DNA of 64,000 bases from Streptomyces xylophagus (GTDB lineage Bacteria; Actinomycetota; Actinomycetes; Streptomycetales; Streptomycetaceae): NCBI RefSeq assembly GCF_000716435.1, contig NZ_JNWO01000004.1:62001-126000 (forward strand), read 5' to 3'. Under the pieces are notes generated by a model that was not told where the DNA came from, ran no database searches, and was given only the letters and a program-made list of their open reading frames with translations. The number at the start of each line of letters is the position of its first letter. Position 1 is the stretch's first letter. This document shows, piece after piece, positions 16,901-26,127 of the stretch. A program made the translations under genes and the position numbers.

Positions 16901-19428
16901 TCGTCGAGCTGGCCGAGGGTGAGGAGGCGCAGCGCCTCGGAGTCGTTCTCGCGCCCGAACTCCGGCCGCTCCTCGGCCATGTCACCGAACCCGCGCACGG
17001 CCGAGACCCCGAACGAGTGCCCGGCCCCGTCCGACCGTTCCTTGAACAGCCCCAGCAGCGGCACCTGTTGCTCGGTCTCCACGGCGCGGGCCCGCTCGTG
17101 CCACTCGGTCGCGGCCTGCGCGATCCGTGCGAAGCCGACTCCGCCGACCGGCGCCTCCATGTGCGGGAAGGCCCGCGCGAAGACGTCGTCGCGGGTGTCG
17201 AGGTAGTTGGGCTCGAAGAACGCGCCGCCGATGTAACTCTCGGCGGTGCACAGCCCCACCCGCCCCATGGTCTTGGCGAGGGCCTTCTCGGCCGCCTTGC
17301 GGAACCGCGCCAACGCCCGGTCGGTTTCCGTCACTTCACCGGCCGGCGCGGGTTCGCTCGGGTGCTTCTCTTCCGCCCGCAGCCGCGCACTGAGGCTGTA
17401 GACGGCGGAGGCGCCGAAGCCGAGCGCGGTCGCGACGTGGTGCGACGACGGCAACTGCCCGCTCTCCGCCACGATCGAGACCCGCAGCCGCAGCCCGGTC
17501 TCGATGAGCCGCTGGTTCACGGCGGCGACGGCGAGGATGACGGGCAGCGGCGCACGCGAGGACGAGATCGCCCGGTCGGTGAGGACGGCGATACCGCCCT
17601 CCCCTGCGGCGAACTGCTCGACCTCGTCGCAGAGTCGGTCCAGCGCGGCGCGCAACGAGTCGGCGTTGGCGGTCTCGTCGCCGACCACCGGGTCGTAGAG
17701 CATGTCGAACCGTTCCAGCGGGACGATCCGCTGGTCCCGCAGCCGGACCATGTCGAGATGGCCCAAGACGGGGGAGGAGACGACGAGTTGGCGTCCGCCG
17801 ACAGTCCCCGTGCCGTCGGGCTTGGGGCCGAGGGCGACGCGCATGCTCATGCCGTCGGCCTCGCGGAGGCTGTCGAGCGGCGGGTTGGTGACCTGGGCGA
17901 AGCGCTGCGAGAAGTACTTCGCCATGCCGCCCTCGGTGTCGCTGAGCGCGTTGATGGCGTTGCCGTAGCCCATCGCCGAGATCCGCTCAGACCCGTTGGC
18001 GAGCATCGGGTCGAGCATGAACCGGAAGCTCTCCTGGTTCAGCGAGTACGCCACGTACCGTCCGGCGAGGGCGAGATCACCGTCGTAGCCGAGGGTGGTG
18101 GTGCCGCGGTAGTAGTCGGGCGCGGGCAGGTCGTCGAGGTTCACCCGTGCCGCGTCGAGGAGTTGGGAGTACGGCCGTCGGGAGGCGAGGGTGTCGAGCA
18201 CCTCGCGCGTGCGCATCCGGCGTCCGGTGCGGTGGTCGACGACGAGCATGCCGCCGGCCTCGATCCGCCCCCGGTGCACAACTTCCGCGTCCGGGAAGGC
18301 GACTTGCCCGGCCTCCGACGCCACCATCAGGTACTCGGCGGTCTCGACGGTACGCAGCGGACGCAGCCCGAGCCGGTCGAGACGCGCGCCGATGACGTCC
18401 CCGTCGCTGAAGATGACGGCGGCGGGCCCGTCGTTCTTCTCCTCGTAGAGGGAGAAGTACTCGAGCATGTCCCGTACGGCGACCGGCAGAGTGCGGTCGT
18501 TCTCCCAGGCGGGCGGCATGAGCGACACGACGGCCTCGACGAGGTCCAGGCCGTCGTCGAACACCCGGCTCTGCAGGGTCTGGTCGAGGCGGCTGGAGTC
18601 GGACTGACCGGGCGGACGGACGATGCGACGGGTACGGGCGCGCGCCAGGGCCTCGTCACTGAGCCGGTTCTTGCGGTCGGTGTTGAGTTCTCCGTTGTGC
18701 GCCATGAGGCGGAACGGCTGCGCCATCGTCGGGTGCGGCTCGGTGTTCGTGGAGAACCGGGTGTGGAAGTACAGCGAGCGGACGGAGTGCCGCGGGTCGC
18801 TGAGATCGCGGAAGTACCCGATGACTTCTGCGGAGTTGAGCCGTCCCTTGAGCACCTGGGTGCGCGCGCTGAGCGACAGCGGGTACAACCCGGCGTAGGT
18901 GTCGTCGGCGTAGGCGACGGCCTCGATCGCGAGCAGGGCGCGATGCGCGGCGGCATCGACCTCGGCGCGTGTCCACTGCTCGGGCGCCCGGAACACCCAT
19001 TGCACGATGGGTAGTTGATGCGGCTCGGCGGCGGGCCTGGCGACGCTGTGATCCACGGGTACGTCCCGCACGAGCAGCACGTCGAAGCCCTGCTCGGCGA
19101 TGCTGCGGCCGACCAGGTGCAGGGCGGCCTCGCGGCGGTCCGAAGTGCCGGTCGGTACGAAGCAGTTGGCGACGCCGAAGTGCCCGGCGCGCAGTTCCTC
19201 GCCGGTGACGGCGCCGAAGAACTCCACCGACAGGTCGACGCTCACGCCCGCGCCGTCACCGACGCCCTCGGCGGAGGTGCCGCCCCGGTGCGGGATGGCG
19301 CGGAGCGCCTCGTCGCCCTTGCGGATGACGTCATGGCCGGCCATCCCGTCGAGACGGGTGAGGAAGCCGACGCCGCAGTCGCTGTGGTCGCGGGCAGGGT
19401 CGTACAGCCCGAAGGTGCGCTGATTCAA
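13909..19428 (-). CDS. divergent GltB-like glutamate synthase, large subunit with C-terminal extension
   Basis: The 1839-aa protein has the full glutamate-synthase plan. The class II amidotransferase begins with propeptide MNQRTFGLYDPARDHSD and catalytic Cys18 (CGVGF). A central domain follows, then the FMN/2-oxoglutarate barrel at about 1015-1270 (SGAMSHGAL, IKIGQGAKPGEGG, VAGNTGGTGAAAVTSLKYAG), the 3Fe-4S motif near 1262-1272 (C-x5-C-x3-C, in CVMAKNCNVKCPAG), and GXGXG repeats at about 1440-1560. An extra C-terminal region of about 280 aa is not part of ordinary GltB (about 1500 aa). TTG at 19426-19428 is chosen because AGGA sits 7 nt before it and the protein then starts like GltB. No GltD follows; a diflavin reductase overlaps instead. 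An iron-box-like site lies upstream at 19570. Confidence 0.9.
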   Translation of the reverse strand: MNQRTFGLYDPARDHSDCGVGFLTRLDGMAGHDVIRKGDEALRAIPHRGGTSAEGVGDGAGVSVDLSVEFFGAVTGEELRAGHFGVANCFVPTGTSDRREAALHLVGRSIAEQGFDVLLVRDVPVDHSVARPAAEPHQLPIVQWVFRAPEQWTRAEVDAAAHRALLAIEAVAYADDTYAGLYPLSLSARTQVLKGRLNSAEVIGYFRDLSDPRHSVRSLYFHTRFSTNTEPHPTMAQPFRLMAHNGELNTDRKNRLSDEALARARTRRIVRPPGQSDSSRLDQTLQSRVFDDGLDLVEAVVSLMPPAWENDRTLPVAVRDMLEYFSLYEEKNDGPAAVIFSDGDVIGARLDRLGLRPLRTVETAEYLMVASEAGQVAFPDAEVVHRGRIEAGGMLVVDHRTGRRMRTREVLDTLASRRPYSQLLDAARVNLDDLPAPDYYRGTTTLGYDGDLALAGRYVAYSLNQESFRFMLDPMLANGSERISAMGYGNAINALSDTEGGMAKYFSQRFAQVTNPPLDSLREADGMSMRVALGPKPDGTGTVGGRQLVVSSPVLGHLDMVRLRDQRIVPLERFDMLYDPVVGDETANADSLRAALDRLCDEVEQFAAGEGGIAVLTDRAISSSRAPLPVILAVAAVNQRLIETGLRLRVSIVAESGQLPSSHHVATALGFGASAVYSLSARLRAEEKHPSEPAPAGEVTETDRALARFRKAAEKALAKTMGRVGLCTAESYIGGAFFEPNYLDTRDDVFARAFPHMEAPVGGVGFARIAQAATEWHERARAVETEQQVPLLGLFKERSDGAGHSFGVSAVRGFGDMAEERPEFGRENDSEALRLLTLGQLDDAFGITDSAYRNTGYDALSDAEIDAFRITPGYRAFLRTTHEERSRRPAALRDVLALPADVTGLRTPEDFARELGRFSTSGNASVTVRGVVATVAEQSADTVTARLQLSSPGSELHTALADGLALAHPGEVETLHADADGVTVTATGTAARLLALLRPAPDSVQLTDVQPAHEITRTLASGAMSHGALVATAHEAVAHGTNMVGAMSNSGEGGEHRSRYGTIRGSRIKQFASGRFGIWAGYLADPMLQELEIKIGQGAKPGEGGQLPAPKVTVDIAAARGGTPGIELISPPPHHDTYSIEDLAQLIHDCKAARVRVVVKLVSSEGIGTIAVGVAKAGADVINVAGNTGGTGAAAVTSLKYAGRSAEIGVAEVHQALVANGLRQKVVLRCSGAHQTGGDVVTSALLGGDSFEFGTTALMMLGCVMAKNCNVKCPAGLTTNSEAFEGDPRALAQYLLNIAHDVRQILARLGLRSLREARGRTDLLQLLDHPASVGRLDVRRLLARVPEKVVAEPEYLEKDFTTDDALIERVRAALVERREPALLVDGIHLRNSDKSVGGQLSIDVERLLNHQLAADAPAFTTDDRGRRRLVDDAVRIRTTGSAGQSYGVFCNDGITLEHTGTANDGVGKSQSGGRIMVRAPGGGSTERGGNVLVGNFALFGATGGRTFVQGEAGDRFAVRNSGATAVVEGLGDFGCEYMTGGTVLNLGGFGKGLGNGMSGGFLYQYDPSGELADRVSADSLLVFPVTDTGHGAFHEEAVRLLLAWHVEATGSELAARLLHDWQSQRRHVYCGMPRALLLYQDAGEILAAATRGELLDELATSIATDKLRAFKVDYRDRRTVLGGRAPAFGDQGSDDMFSLLSSYTVLAVAQDLALQRVPGATGPDDPRVAEAVRNLVLTEDFFVKQRVVKYLRGTLERFDDDELATLIASKRLDDYKRALRQRNNLSVDAPGTYGWIVHQHTKNAARVRAARFDELLATAALEDIATRRAPQAPTETVTT

Positions 19429-19569
19429 GTGCGGGTCCTGTGAGCGGGTTCCGGCTGGGGTACCTCCCAGGCCCATGAGGGACGGGGGAGGACGGCCAGG
19501 CTGCGTCGGTGGAGCGCTCGCCGCGGGTCGGCCGGGGTGACGGCCGTGGCCCAAAGTGGTGCGAAGACG

Positions 19570-19588
19570 AATAGTAAGGCTTACCTAA
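19570..19588 (-). promoter_or_regulatory. iron-box-like site (DmdR/IdeR type)
   Basis: The 19-bp sequence ending AGGCTTACCTAA matches 13 of 19 positions of the Streptomyces iron box TTAGGTTAGGCTCACCTAA by hand alignment; the right half is nearly perfect. DmdR1 represses genes with such boxes when iron is plentiful. It lies 141 nt before the TTG start of the GltB-like gene and on the other side 152 nt before the exoprotein at 19741. Confidence 0.55.
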
Positions 19589-19740
19589 CTTCCAGGGCAA
19601 GCGTGTGCCCTGCATTTATCTGTTCCCGGCCTGGGGGTGAGGTAATCGGATGATCAAAAGTCGGCAGTGAAGTCGCATCCTGACGGCCCGCCTCCGCCGA
19701 GCTGCCGTATCGTTCCGCCAACTCCAGGGGGAACATGTCC

Positions 19741-22602
19741 ATGCGCCGCAGACGACTGCTCGTGAGATCCATCGCCGTCCTCTCCGTGCTGATCGGCGGT
19801 CCCGTCACCGGAGTCGCCCACGCCGACACCGCCGCAGGCACGGCCCTGTACGTCGACGACGACGCCGTCGGCTGCAGCGACACCGGACCCGGTTCGCAGG
19901 CGGAGCCCTTCTGCCAGATCCAGCCGGCCGCGGACGCGGCAACGGCCGGGGACACCGTCCATGTGGCGCGGAACAAGACGCAGTACGCCCCGGTGACCAT
20001 CGCGTCGGCCGGCACCGCGGACGCGGCCGTCACCTTCGTCACGGCTCCCGGCGACAGTCCGACCGCCACCGGCACCGCCTTCCTGCGCGGGACCTCGACA
20101 CCGGCGGTGACCTTCTCCGGTGCCCAGTACGTCGACGTGACCGGTTTCAACCTGTCGTCGGGCGGGACGAACACCCTGGTGGTCTCCGGGTCCCGGCACA
20201 TCACCTACGACACGGGCCGGATCACTACGGCGGATTCGGCCCCCGGCACCGCCGAGACGATCGCCGTCGACGGATCGTCCTCCGGCATCTCGCTCACCCG
20301 GCTGTTCATCTCGCCCGAGTCCGGCGGCCCGGCCTTCGCGAGCGCGGCCGGAGCGTCGGACATCACGCTGGCCGACGACGCCATCCGGCTCGGCGGAGGC
20401 GTCACGGCCGTCGGCACCACGGGCCTCCACCTGGCGGGCGACACCATCGAGACGTCCTGCGGCAACGCCGTCAGCCTGACCGGCGGCAGCTCCGGGTCCG
20501 TCGAGAACACCGTCGCGCTCCCCGACATATCGGCATCCTGCGCGGACACCGGCACCCCCGCCGAGATCACGGTGGACGCCTCCTCCGCACCGCGGGTCAC
20601 CGCGGACTACAACGCGGTCAACTCCCGGTCGACCGGCACCGACTACGACTGGGCCGGCACCGCGTACGGCACCCGGCAGGCGTTCCTGACCGGCACCGGC
20701 CAGGGAGCCCACGACCTGGACAAGACGGACGTGAGGCTCACCACCACGTCAGGCCTGCCCACGGAGCACTCGCCGCTGATCGACTCGGCCGACGCCGACG
20801 CGCCGGGCGAACTCCCCACCGACCTGCACGGCGCACAGCGGGTCGACGACCCGCTCGTCGCCGACACCGGCACGGGCGCCGGCGACTACGACCGGGGCGT
20901 GACCGAGGTCCAGGACCCGCTGAACGTGACGACACCCGGCCTTTCGTCCACGGACGTGTACGTCGGTGTGCCGGTGACCTTCAAGGCCAACTTCACCAAC
21001 CCGTGGTCGGACTCCCTCGATGGCTACAGCTACACCTTCGACTTCGGGGACGGCACGACGGCCACGTCCACCACCGGTTCGGCCACCCACACGTACACGC
21101 AGCCCACCACAGGCACCGACATCTACGCCACGGTCACGACGTACCGGCCGGACGGCACCGAGCTGGGCACCGAGAACAGCGGCTACTTCCCGGTCCACCC
21201 GCTGCCCGCGCTGACGGGGACCGTCAGCTGCGACACCGCCCCCGCCCTCCCGGACACCACCAGCTGCAACTTCGCCGCCTCCGGCTTCAGCGGCTACCCG
21301 ATCACCAGCGACCGGATCACCTACGGCGACGGCTCGGCGGCAGTCTCCGTGACCGGCTCCAAGGGCTTCGTCCAGCACACGTACACCGCCGCAGGCACCT
21401 ACACCGTCACCCAGCAGCTCACCGACTCCGGCGGGCGCACCGCCACCGCGACCACCCGGACCACGGTCGGCCCGGCCTACGTCGCCACCAGCCCGAAGCG
21501 TGTCCTGGACACCCGCTCCGGCACCGGCGCGGCCAAGCGGCGGGTGGGTCCCGGGGGCGTGGTCCGCCTCAAGGTCCTCGGGGTGGGCGGCATCCCGACC
21601 TCCGGGGTGACCGCGGTCACCATGAACGTCACCGACACCAATGCCACCGCGAGCGGCTACGTCACGGTGTACCCGGACGGCACGAGCCGCCCGACCGCGT
21701 CCGACCTCGACTTCACCGCCGGGCGGACCAACCCGAACCTGGTCACGGTCAAGGTGGGCGCGGACGGTTACGTCGACCTGTACAACGCCCACGGCGACGT
21801 GGACCTCGTCGCCGACACCCAGGGCTACTTCACGACCAAGGCCGACACGAGCGACGGCATGAGCGACCTCGCACCGGTCACCCCGACCCGGGTCCTGGAC
21901 ACCCGCAACGGCACCGGCGCCGCCAAGGGCGAGGTAGCGCCGGGCAGCACGACGACGGTCACCCTTCCCAAGGAGGGACAGGGCCTGGGCACCGTCGGCG
22001 CCGTCCTCAACGTCACCGTGACCGGAGGCACCGGCAGCGGAGTGGTCACCGTCTACTGCGGCGGCCGCCCGAGCACGTCGAACCTCAACTACCGCGCCGG
22101 GCAGACCGTTTCCAACCTGGTCGTGACGAAGGTGTGCAGCGGCGGCAAGATCGAGATCTACAACAGCGGCGGACACGTCCACCTGATCGCCGACCTCCAG
22201 GGCCTCTACGTCAACTCCAGAGACGGCACCTCCCCCATCGGCAGCCCCTTCGTTCCGGCCAACCCCACCCGCTTCCTCGACACCCGCAACGGCACGGGCG
22301 CCCCGGCCCACTCGCTGGGCGCGAACGGCACCCTCACCGTGAAGGTCGCCGGTGTCGCCGGCGTCCCGGCCGACGCGACCGCCGTGCTGGTCAACCTCAC
22401 CGCTGTCGGCCCGACCACCGGCACCCACCTGACGGCCTACGGCGCCGGCGATCTGCCGAACGTGTCCAACGACAACCTGACCGCCGGCGAGACCCGACCG
22501 ATCCTGGCCGTGGTCCCCGTGGACGGCAACGGCGACATCCACATCCACAACTCGAACGGATCGGTCGGCGTCGTCGCCGACCTGGAGGGCTACATCGGCT
22601 GA
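19741..22602 (+). CDS. secreted multidomain exoprotein: beta-helix, PKD and three C-terminal repeats
   Basis: The 953-aa protein has a signal peptide (MRRRRLLVRSIAVLSVLIGG...AHA, cleavage near residue 28). The N-terminal third resembles a right-handed beta-helix (ALYVDDDAVGCSDTGPGSQAEPFCQIQPAADAA). PKD-like domains lie at about 415-580 (YTFDFGDGTT, DRITYGDGS). Three tandem repeats of about 120 aa start near 584, 714 and 839, each opening with P-x-R-x-LDTR-x-GTGA and ending in V-D/A-D-x-Q/E-G-Y. This suggests an adhesive or surface protein. The ATG at 19741 is chosen over 19735 because AGGGGG then lies at the normal 9-nt distance. Codon bias is typical of the host. Confidence 0.85.
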   Translation: MRRRRLLVRSIAVLSVLIGGPVTGVAHADTAAGTALYVDDDAVGCSDTGPGSQAEPFCQIQPAADAATAGDTVHVARNKTQYAPVTIASAGTADAAVTFVTAPGDSPTATGTAFLRGTSTPAVTFSGAQYVDVTGFNLSSGGTNTLVVSGSRHITYDTGRITTADSAPGTAETIAVDGSSSGISLTRLFISPESGGPAFASAAGASDITLADDAIRLGGGVTAVGTTGLHLAGDTIETSCGNAVSLTGGSSGSVENTVALPDISASCADTGTPAEITVDASSAPRVTADYNAVNSRSTGTDYDWAGTAYGTRQAFLTGTGQGAHDLDKTDVRLTTTSGLPTEHSPLIDSADADAPGELPTDLHGAQRVDDPLVADTGTGAGDYDRGVTEVQDPLNVTTPGLSSTDVYVGVPVTFKANFTNPWSDSLDGYSYTFDFGDGTTATSTTGSATHTYTQPTTGTDIYATVTTYRPDGTELGTENSGYFPVHPLPALTGTVSCDTAPALPDTTSCNFAASGFSGYPITSDRITYGDGSAAVSVTGSKGFVQHTYTAAGTYTVTQQLTDSGGRTATATTRTTVGPAYVATSPKRVLDTRSGTGAAKRRVGPGGVVRLKVLGVGGIPTSGVTAVTMNVTDTNATASGYVTVYPDGTSRPTASDLDFTAGRTNPNLVTVKVGADGYVDLYNAHGDVDLVADTQGYFTTKADTSDGMSDLAPVTPTRVLDTRNGTGAAKGEVAPGSTTTVTLPKEGQGLGTVGAVLNVTVTGGTGSGVVTVYCGGRPSTSNLNYRAGQTVSNLVVTKVCSGGKIEIYNSGGHVHLIADLQGLYVNSRDGTSPIGSPFVPANPTRFLDTRNGTGAPAHSLGANGTLTVKVAGVAGVPADATAVLVNLTAVGPTTGTHLTAYGAGDLPNVSNDNLTAGETRPILAVVPVDGNGDIHIHNSNGSVGVVADLEGYIG

Positions 22603-22634
22603 CCGCGAACCCGCGCGCTGTGCCCTTACTTCAC

Positions 22635-23060
<426 letters not shown>

Positions 23061-23181
23061 GGCGGTTCCCTCTTCGTCGGTACTACGGGTGGTGGGCTCC
23101 GAGTCTGGAACGGGCGACCGCCCGCAGCCTGCCCATGCCAGGGGCAGGCTGGCCCGCAACCATGTGCCCGATACTCGGCTC

Positions 23182-24081
23182 ATGGACAAGAAGCCCCGCC
23201 TGGGCGAGTTCCTCAAGATGCGCCGCTCGCAGTTGCGGCCGGCGGATGTGGGCATCCCCGATTTCGGCGAGCGCCGTCGCGTGCCCGGTCTGCGCCGGGA
23301 CGAGTTGGCGCGGCTCGCCGGGGTGGGGCTGTCCTACTACACGCGACTTGAGCAGGGGCAGTCGCTCAACGCGTCCCCCGAAGTGCTGGACGCCCTCGCC
23401 CGCGCCCTGAGCCTCGACGAAGTCGAACGCGCCCACCTGCACGACCTCGCCCGCGCCGCACGCCGCAGCGCTGTCCAGCGCAGGCCCGCGCCGGAACGCG
23501 CCGCCGACACCACCCGGCAACTCCTCGCCGCGTTCGGCGACGCCCCCGCGCTCGTCCTCGGCCGCCGTAGCGACGTACTGGCCTGGAACCGCACCGCGCA
23601 CGCCCTGTTCGCCGGGCATCTGGACCCGGAGATCCCCGACCGGCCCGACCAACGGCCCAACACCGCACGGCTGGTGTTCCTCGACGCGCACACCCGGGAC
23701 CTGTACGACGTGGACTGGCCGAAGAAGGCCCGGGACGTGGTGGGGAAGCTGCGGCTCGCCGCCGGGCAGCATCCGGACGATCCCCGGCTGGCCGCGCTCA
23801 TCGGCGAACTCACCATGAAGAGCGAGGAGTTCGCGTCGATGTGGTCCGAGCACCGGGTGCGGAAGTGGGACCTCGCCACCTACCGCATGCACCATCCCCT
23901 CGTCGGCCGCATGCGGCTCAACCTGCAGACCCTCAACGTTCCGCAGGAGGAGGGCCAGCGCATCGTCGTCGCGACCGCCGACTCCGGTACGGCGTCGGAG
24001 ACTTCACTGCGCCTGCTCGCTCAGGTGGCAGTCGGCTCGACCGCACAGCCGACAGATCTCGCCGAGGCCGCCGCAGGCTGA
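23182..24081 (+). CDS. XRE-family regulator with MmyB-like ligand domain
   Basis: The 299-aa protein has an N-terminal helix-turn-helix (residues about 5-75: LGEFLKMRRSQLRPADVG...VPGLRRDELARLAGVGLSYYTRLEQGQ) followed by the MmyB-like PAS-related domain (VLGRRSDVLAWNRTAHALF, RLVFLDAHTRDLYDVDWPKKARDVVGKLRLAAGQHPDDPRLAALIGEL). The family often controls an adjacent oxidoreductase; here the divergent ohr gene is the likely target. The ATG at 23182 is where the domain begins. Overlap with the next convergent gene is absent (8-nt gap). Confidence 0.9.
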   Translation: MDKKPRLGEFLKMRRSQLRPADVGIPDFGERRRVPGLRRDELARLAGVGLSYYTRLEQGQSLNASPEVLDALARALSLDEVERAHLHDLARAARRSAVQRRPAPERAADTTRQLLAAFGDAPALVLGRRSDVLAWNRTAHALFAGHLDPEIPDRPDQRPNTARLVFLDAHTRDLYDVDWPKKARDVVGKLRLAAGQHPDDPRLAALIGELTMKSEEFASMWSEHRVRKWDLATYRMHHPLVGRMRLNLQTLNVPQEEGQRIVVATADSGTASETSLRLLAQVAVGSTAQPTDLAEAAAG

Positions 24082-24089
24082 AGCCTCCG

Positions 24090-25253
24090 CTACTTCCTTG
24101 CTGTGGCGCAGAGTTCCGTGTCGATCAGGGCGTTCTGGGCCACCTCCGTGGACAGGTCGGACGACGCTCCGTCGCCCGTCGCCTCCAGGACCACGGTCCG
24201 GCGGCCGTCCGCGCTGACGCCGTCCCGGGTGGTGTAGCCCATCAGGTCGCCGGCGTGGCTGTAGTAGACGCCGCCGCAGGTCAGAGGGATCTCCATCAGA
24301 CCGAGGCCGTAGCGCGCGCCGGGCCAGACCGGGTCCAGGGACGCGGCCCGTACGGTCGTCTTCATCTCGGCGAGCTGGGCCGGGTGCAGCAGCCTGCCGC
24401 CCAGGAGCGCCGAGAAGAAGCGGGTCAGGTCACCGGTCGTGCTGATCATCGCGCCTGCCGAACCGGCGGCCGTCGGATTGAAGTCGGTGACGTCGATGGT
24501 CGGGCCGCTGCCGCCGAAGTCCGAGTAGCCGTGCAGGTGTTGGCCGGGGATGCGGGACGAGGTGTCGGGGGCGGAGGTGTCGCGCAGGCCCAGCGGGCGG
24601 ATCACGCGCCGGGTCACCTCCTGCTGCCAGGTGTGGCCGGTCGCCTTCTGGATGATCATTCCGGCGAGGATGTAGTTGGTGTTGGAGTACTCCCACTGCG
24701 TACCGGGCGCGAAGTCCGGCGCGTGCCGCATCGCGATCCCCACGAGCTGCCGCGGGCTCCACGTGGTGTACCGGTCGGCCTCGAAACCGGCCACCGTGGC
24801 GATCGCGGGGAAGTCGGCGGTGTAGTTGAACAGCCCGCTGGTGTGGTTCAGCAACTGCCGTACGGTGATGGCGTTTCCGTCGTTGCCGTTGCCGGACACC
24901 ACGCCGGGCAGCCAGTGTTCGACGCTGTCGTCCAGCGACACCCGTCCCTCACCGACCAGTTGCAGCATCACCGTGGCGACGAAGGCCTTCGTGCTGCTGG
25001 CGATCCGGAACCGGTCGGTGACGCGCGCCGCCCGCCCCGTCGCCGTGTCGGCAAGCCCGGTGGTGGCGTACCGCCGCCCGTCCGGACCCGTCGACTGGGC
25101 TACGACGGCTACGGTTCCCGTCCTCTCGATGGCGTCCACGCTCGCCTGGAGCGTGCTCTTGTGTGACTCCTTGGCGCTCGCGGCGGGCGTTGCCAGGCCC
25201 AGTCCCAGTGCGGCCAGTGCGGCTACGGCGGTGAGGTGACGGATCGTCATCAT
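24090..25253 (-). CDS. secreted serine hydrolase (beta-lactamase/DD-peptidase family)
   Basis: The 387-aa protein has a signal peptide (MMTIRHLTAVAALAALGLG...ASA, cleavage near residue 27). The class C-type motifs are visible: S86-x-x-K89 in RIASSTKAF, Y-S-N near 187 in WEYSNTNY, and HAG in YYSHAGDLMGY replacing KTG. These enzymes act on cell-wall peptides or small esters in the envelope; the exact substrate is open. Start ATG 25253 follows AGGGGA. An identical 16-bp palindrome lies upstream at 25362, shared with the ABC exporter operon, so both may be controlled by the adjacent two-component system. Confidence 0.88.
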   Translation of the reverse strand: MMTIRHLTAVAALAALGLGLATPAASAKESHKSTLQASVDAIERTGTVAVVAQSTGPDGRRYATTGLADTATGRAARVTDRFRIASSTKAFVATVMLQLVGEGRVSLDDSVEHWLPGVVSGNGNDGNAITVRQLLNHTSGLFNYTADFPAIATVAGFEADRYTTWSPRQLVGIAMRHAPDFAPGTQWEYSNTNYILAGMIIQKATGHTWQQEVTRRVIRPLGLRDTSAPDTSSRIPGQHLHGYSDFGGSGPTIDVTDFNPTAAGSAGAMISTTGDLTRFFSALLGGRLLHPAQLAEMKTTVRAASLDPVWPGARYGLGLMEIPLTCGGVYYSHAGDLMGYTTRDGVSADGRRTVVLEATGDGASSDLSTEVAQNALIDTELCATARK

Positions 25254-25361
25254 GGGCTGTCCCCTTGGGAGTTGGTGGTTCGGCACACCGGACTCTCGGT
25301 GTGCTCACCAACTTAGGAAGACGGCGCACGGTGATCGATCCAGCGCGCGGGCCGGTCCGCC

Positions 25362-25377
25362 GTACAGCCTGCTGTAC
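25362..25377. promoter_or_regulatory. palindrome GTACAGC-CT-GCTGTAC, copy 1
   Basis: This perfect 16-bp inverted repeat is identical to 27474-27489. It lies between the response-regulator stop (25389) and the serine-hydrolase start (25253), with exactly 108 nt between palindrome and start codon. A TAAGTT -10 candidate (minus strand, 25310-25315) lies 46 nt downstream. It is a strong candidate for the response-regulator binding site. Confidence 0.75.
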
Positions 25378-25388
25378 CCGTCACCGCC

Positions 25389-26048
25389 TCAGGCGAGCCG
25401 TCGTAGATCCTCCAGATAGCGCAGGACCGCCGCGACCCTTCGGTCCACCTGGTCCGTCGGGGACAGGTCGAGCTTGGCGAAGATGCTGCGGATGTGTTTG
25501 TGGACGGCGCCGTCGGTGACGACGAGTTTCTCGGCGATGGCGGAGTTGCCCAACCCCTCGGCCATCAGGGCGAGTACGTCCCGTTCGCGGGGGCTGAGCC
25601 GTTCCAGGCGGGTGTCCTGGCGTGAGCGGGTGAAGAGTTGGGCGACGACCTCCGGGTCGATGGCGGTGCCGCCCGCCGCCACCCGCCGTAGCGCGTCGAG
25701 GAACTCCTCGACCCGGCCCACCCGTTCCTTCAGCAGATAGCCGAGACCGCTCACCCCGCCGCCGAGCAGTTCGGTGGCGAAGCTCTGCTCGACGTACGCG
25801 GACAGCACGAGCACCGCCAGGTCGGGGCGTCGGCGCCGGGCCTCGACCGCGGCGACGATCCCCTCGTCGGTGTGGGTCGGTGGCATCCGTACGTCGAGGA
25901 TGGCGACATCCGGCTTGTGCGCGTCGATGGCGTCCAGCGCCTCGTCGGCGGTGCCCGCGGTGGCCACCACGTCGAGCCCCTCGGCGCGCAGCAGCAGGGC
26001 GAGCCCCTCGCGCAGCAACGGGTCGTCCTCGGCGATCACGATCCGCAT
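25389..26048 (-). CDS. NarL/FixJ-type response regulator
   Basis: The 219-aa protein has a receiver domain with acidic pocket D8/D9 (IAEDDP) and phosphoacceptor D52 (AILDVRMPP), and a C-terminal LuxR helix-turn-helix (LSPRERDVLALMAEGLGNSAIAEKLVVTDGAVHKHIRSIFAKLDL). It follows the histidine kinase by 79 nt on the same strand. ATG at 26048 is chosen because MRIVIAEDDP is the domain's start. Two identical palindromes at both ends of this locus are likely its targets. Confidence 0.95.
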   Translation of the reverse strand: MRIVIAEDDPLLREGLALLLRAEGLDVVATAGTADEALDAIDAHKPDVAILDVRMPPTHTDEGIVAAVEARRRRPDLAVLVLSAYVEQSFATELLGGGVSGLGYLLKERVGRVEEFLDALRRVAAGGTAIDPEVVAQLFTRSRQDTRLERLSPRERDVLALMAEGLGNSAIAEKLVVTDGAVHKHIRSIFAKLDLSPTDQVDRRVAAVLRYLEDLRRLA

Positions 26049-26127
26049 GTCAGTCACGCTCCACAGCTCGCACTCCACAGCTCGAGTTCCGCATCGCAGG
26101 CTCCCTTTGCTCGTCACGATCCCCATC

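Noticed and set aside
14029..19014. Long rightward open frames (up to 914 and 743 codons) opposite the GltB-like gene
   Set aside because: They are antisense shadows of GC-rich codons: composition is Arg/Gly/Val/Glu-heavy, no family pattern is seen, and the leftward gene has clear motifs throughout.
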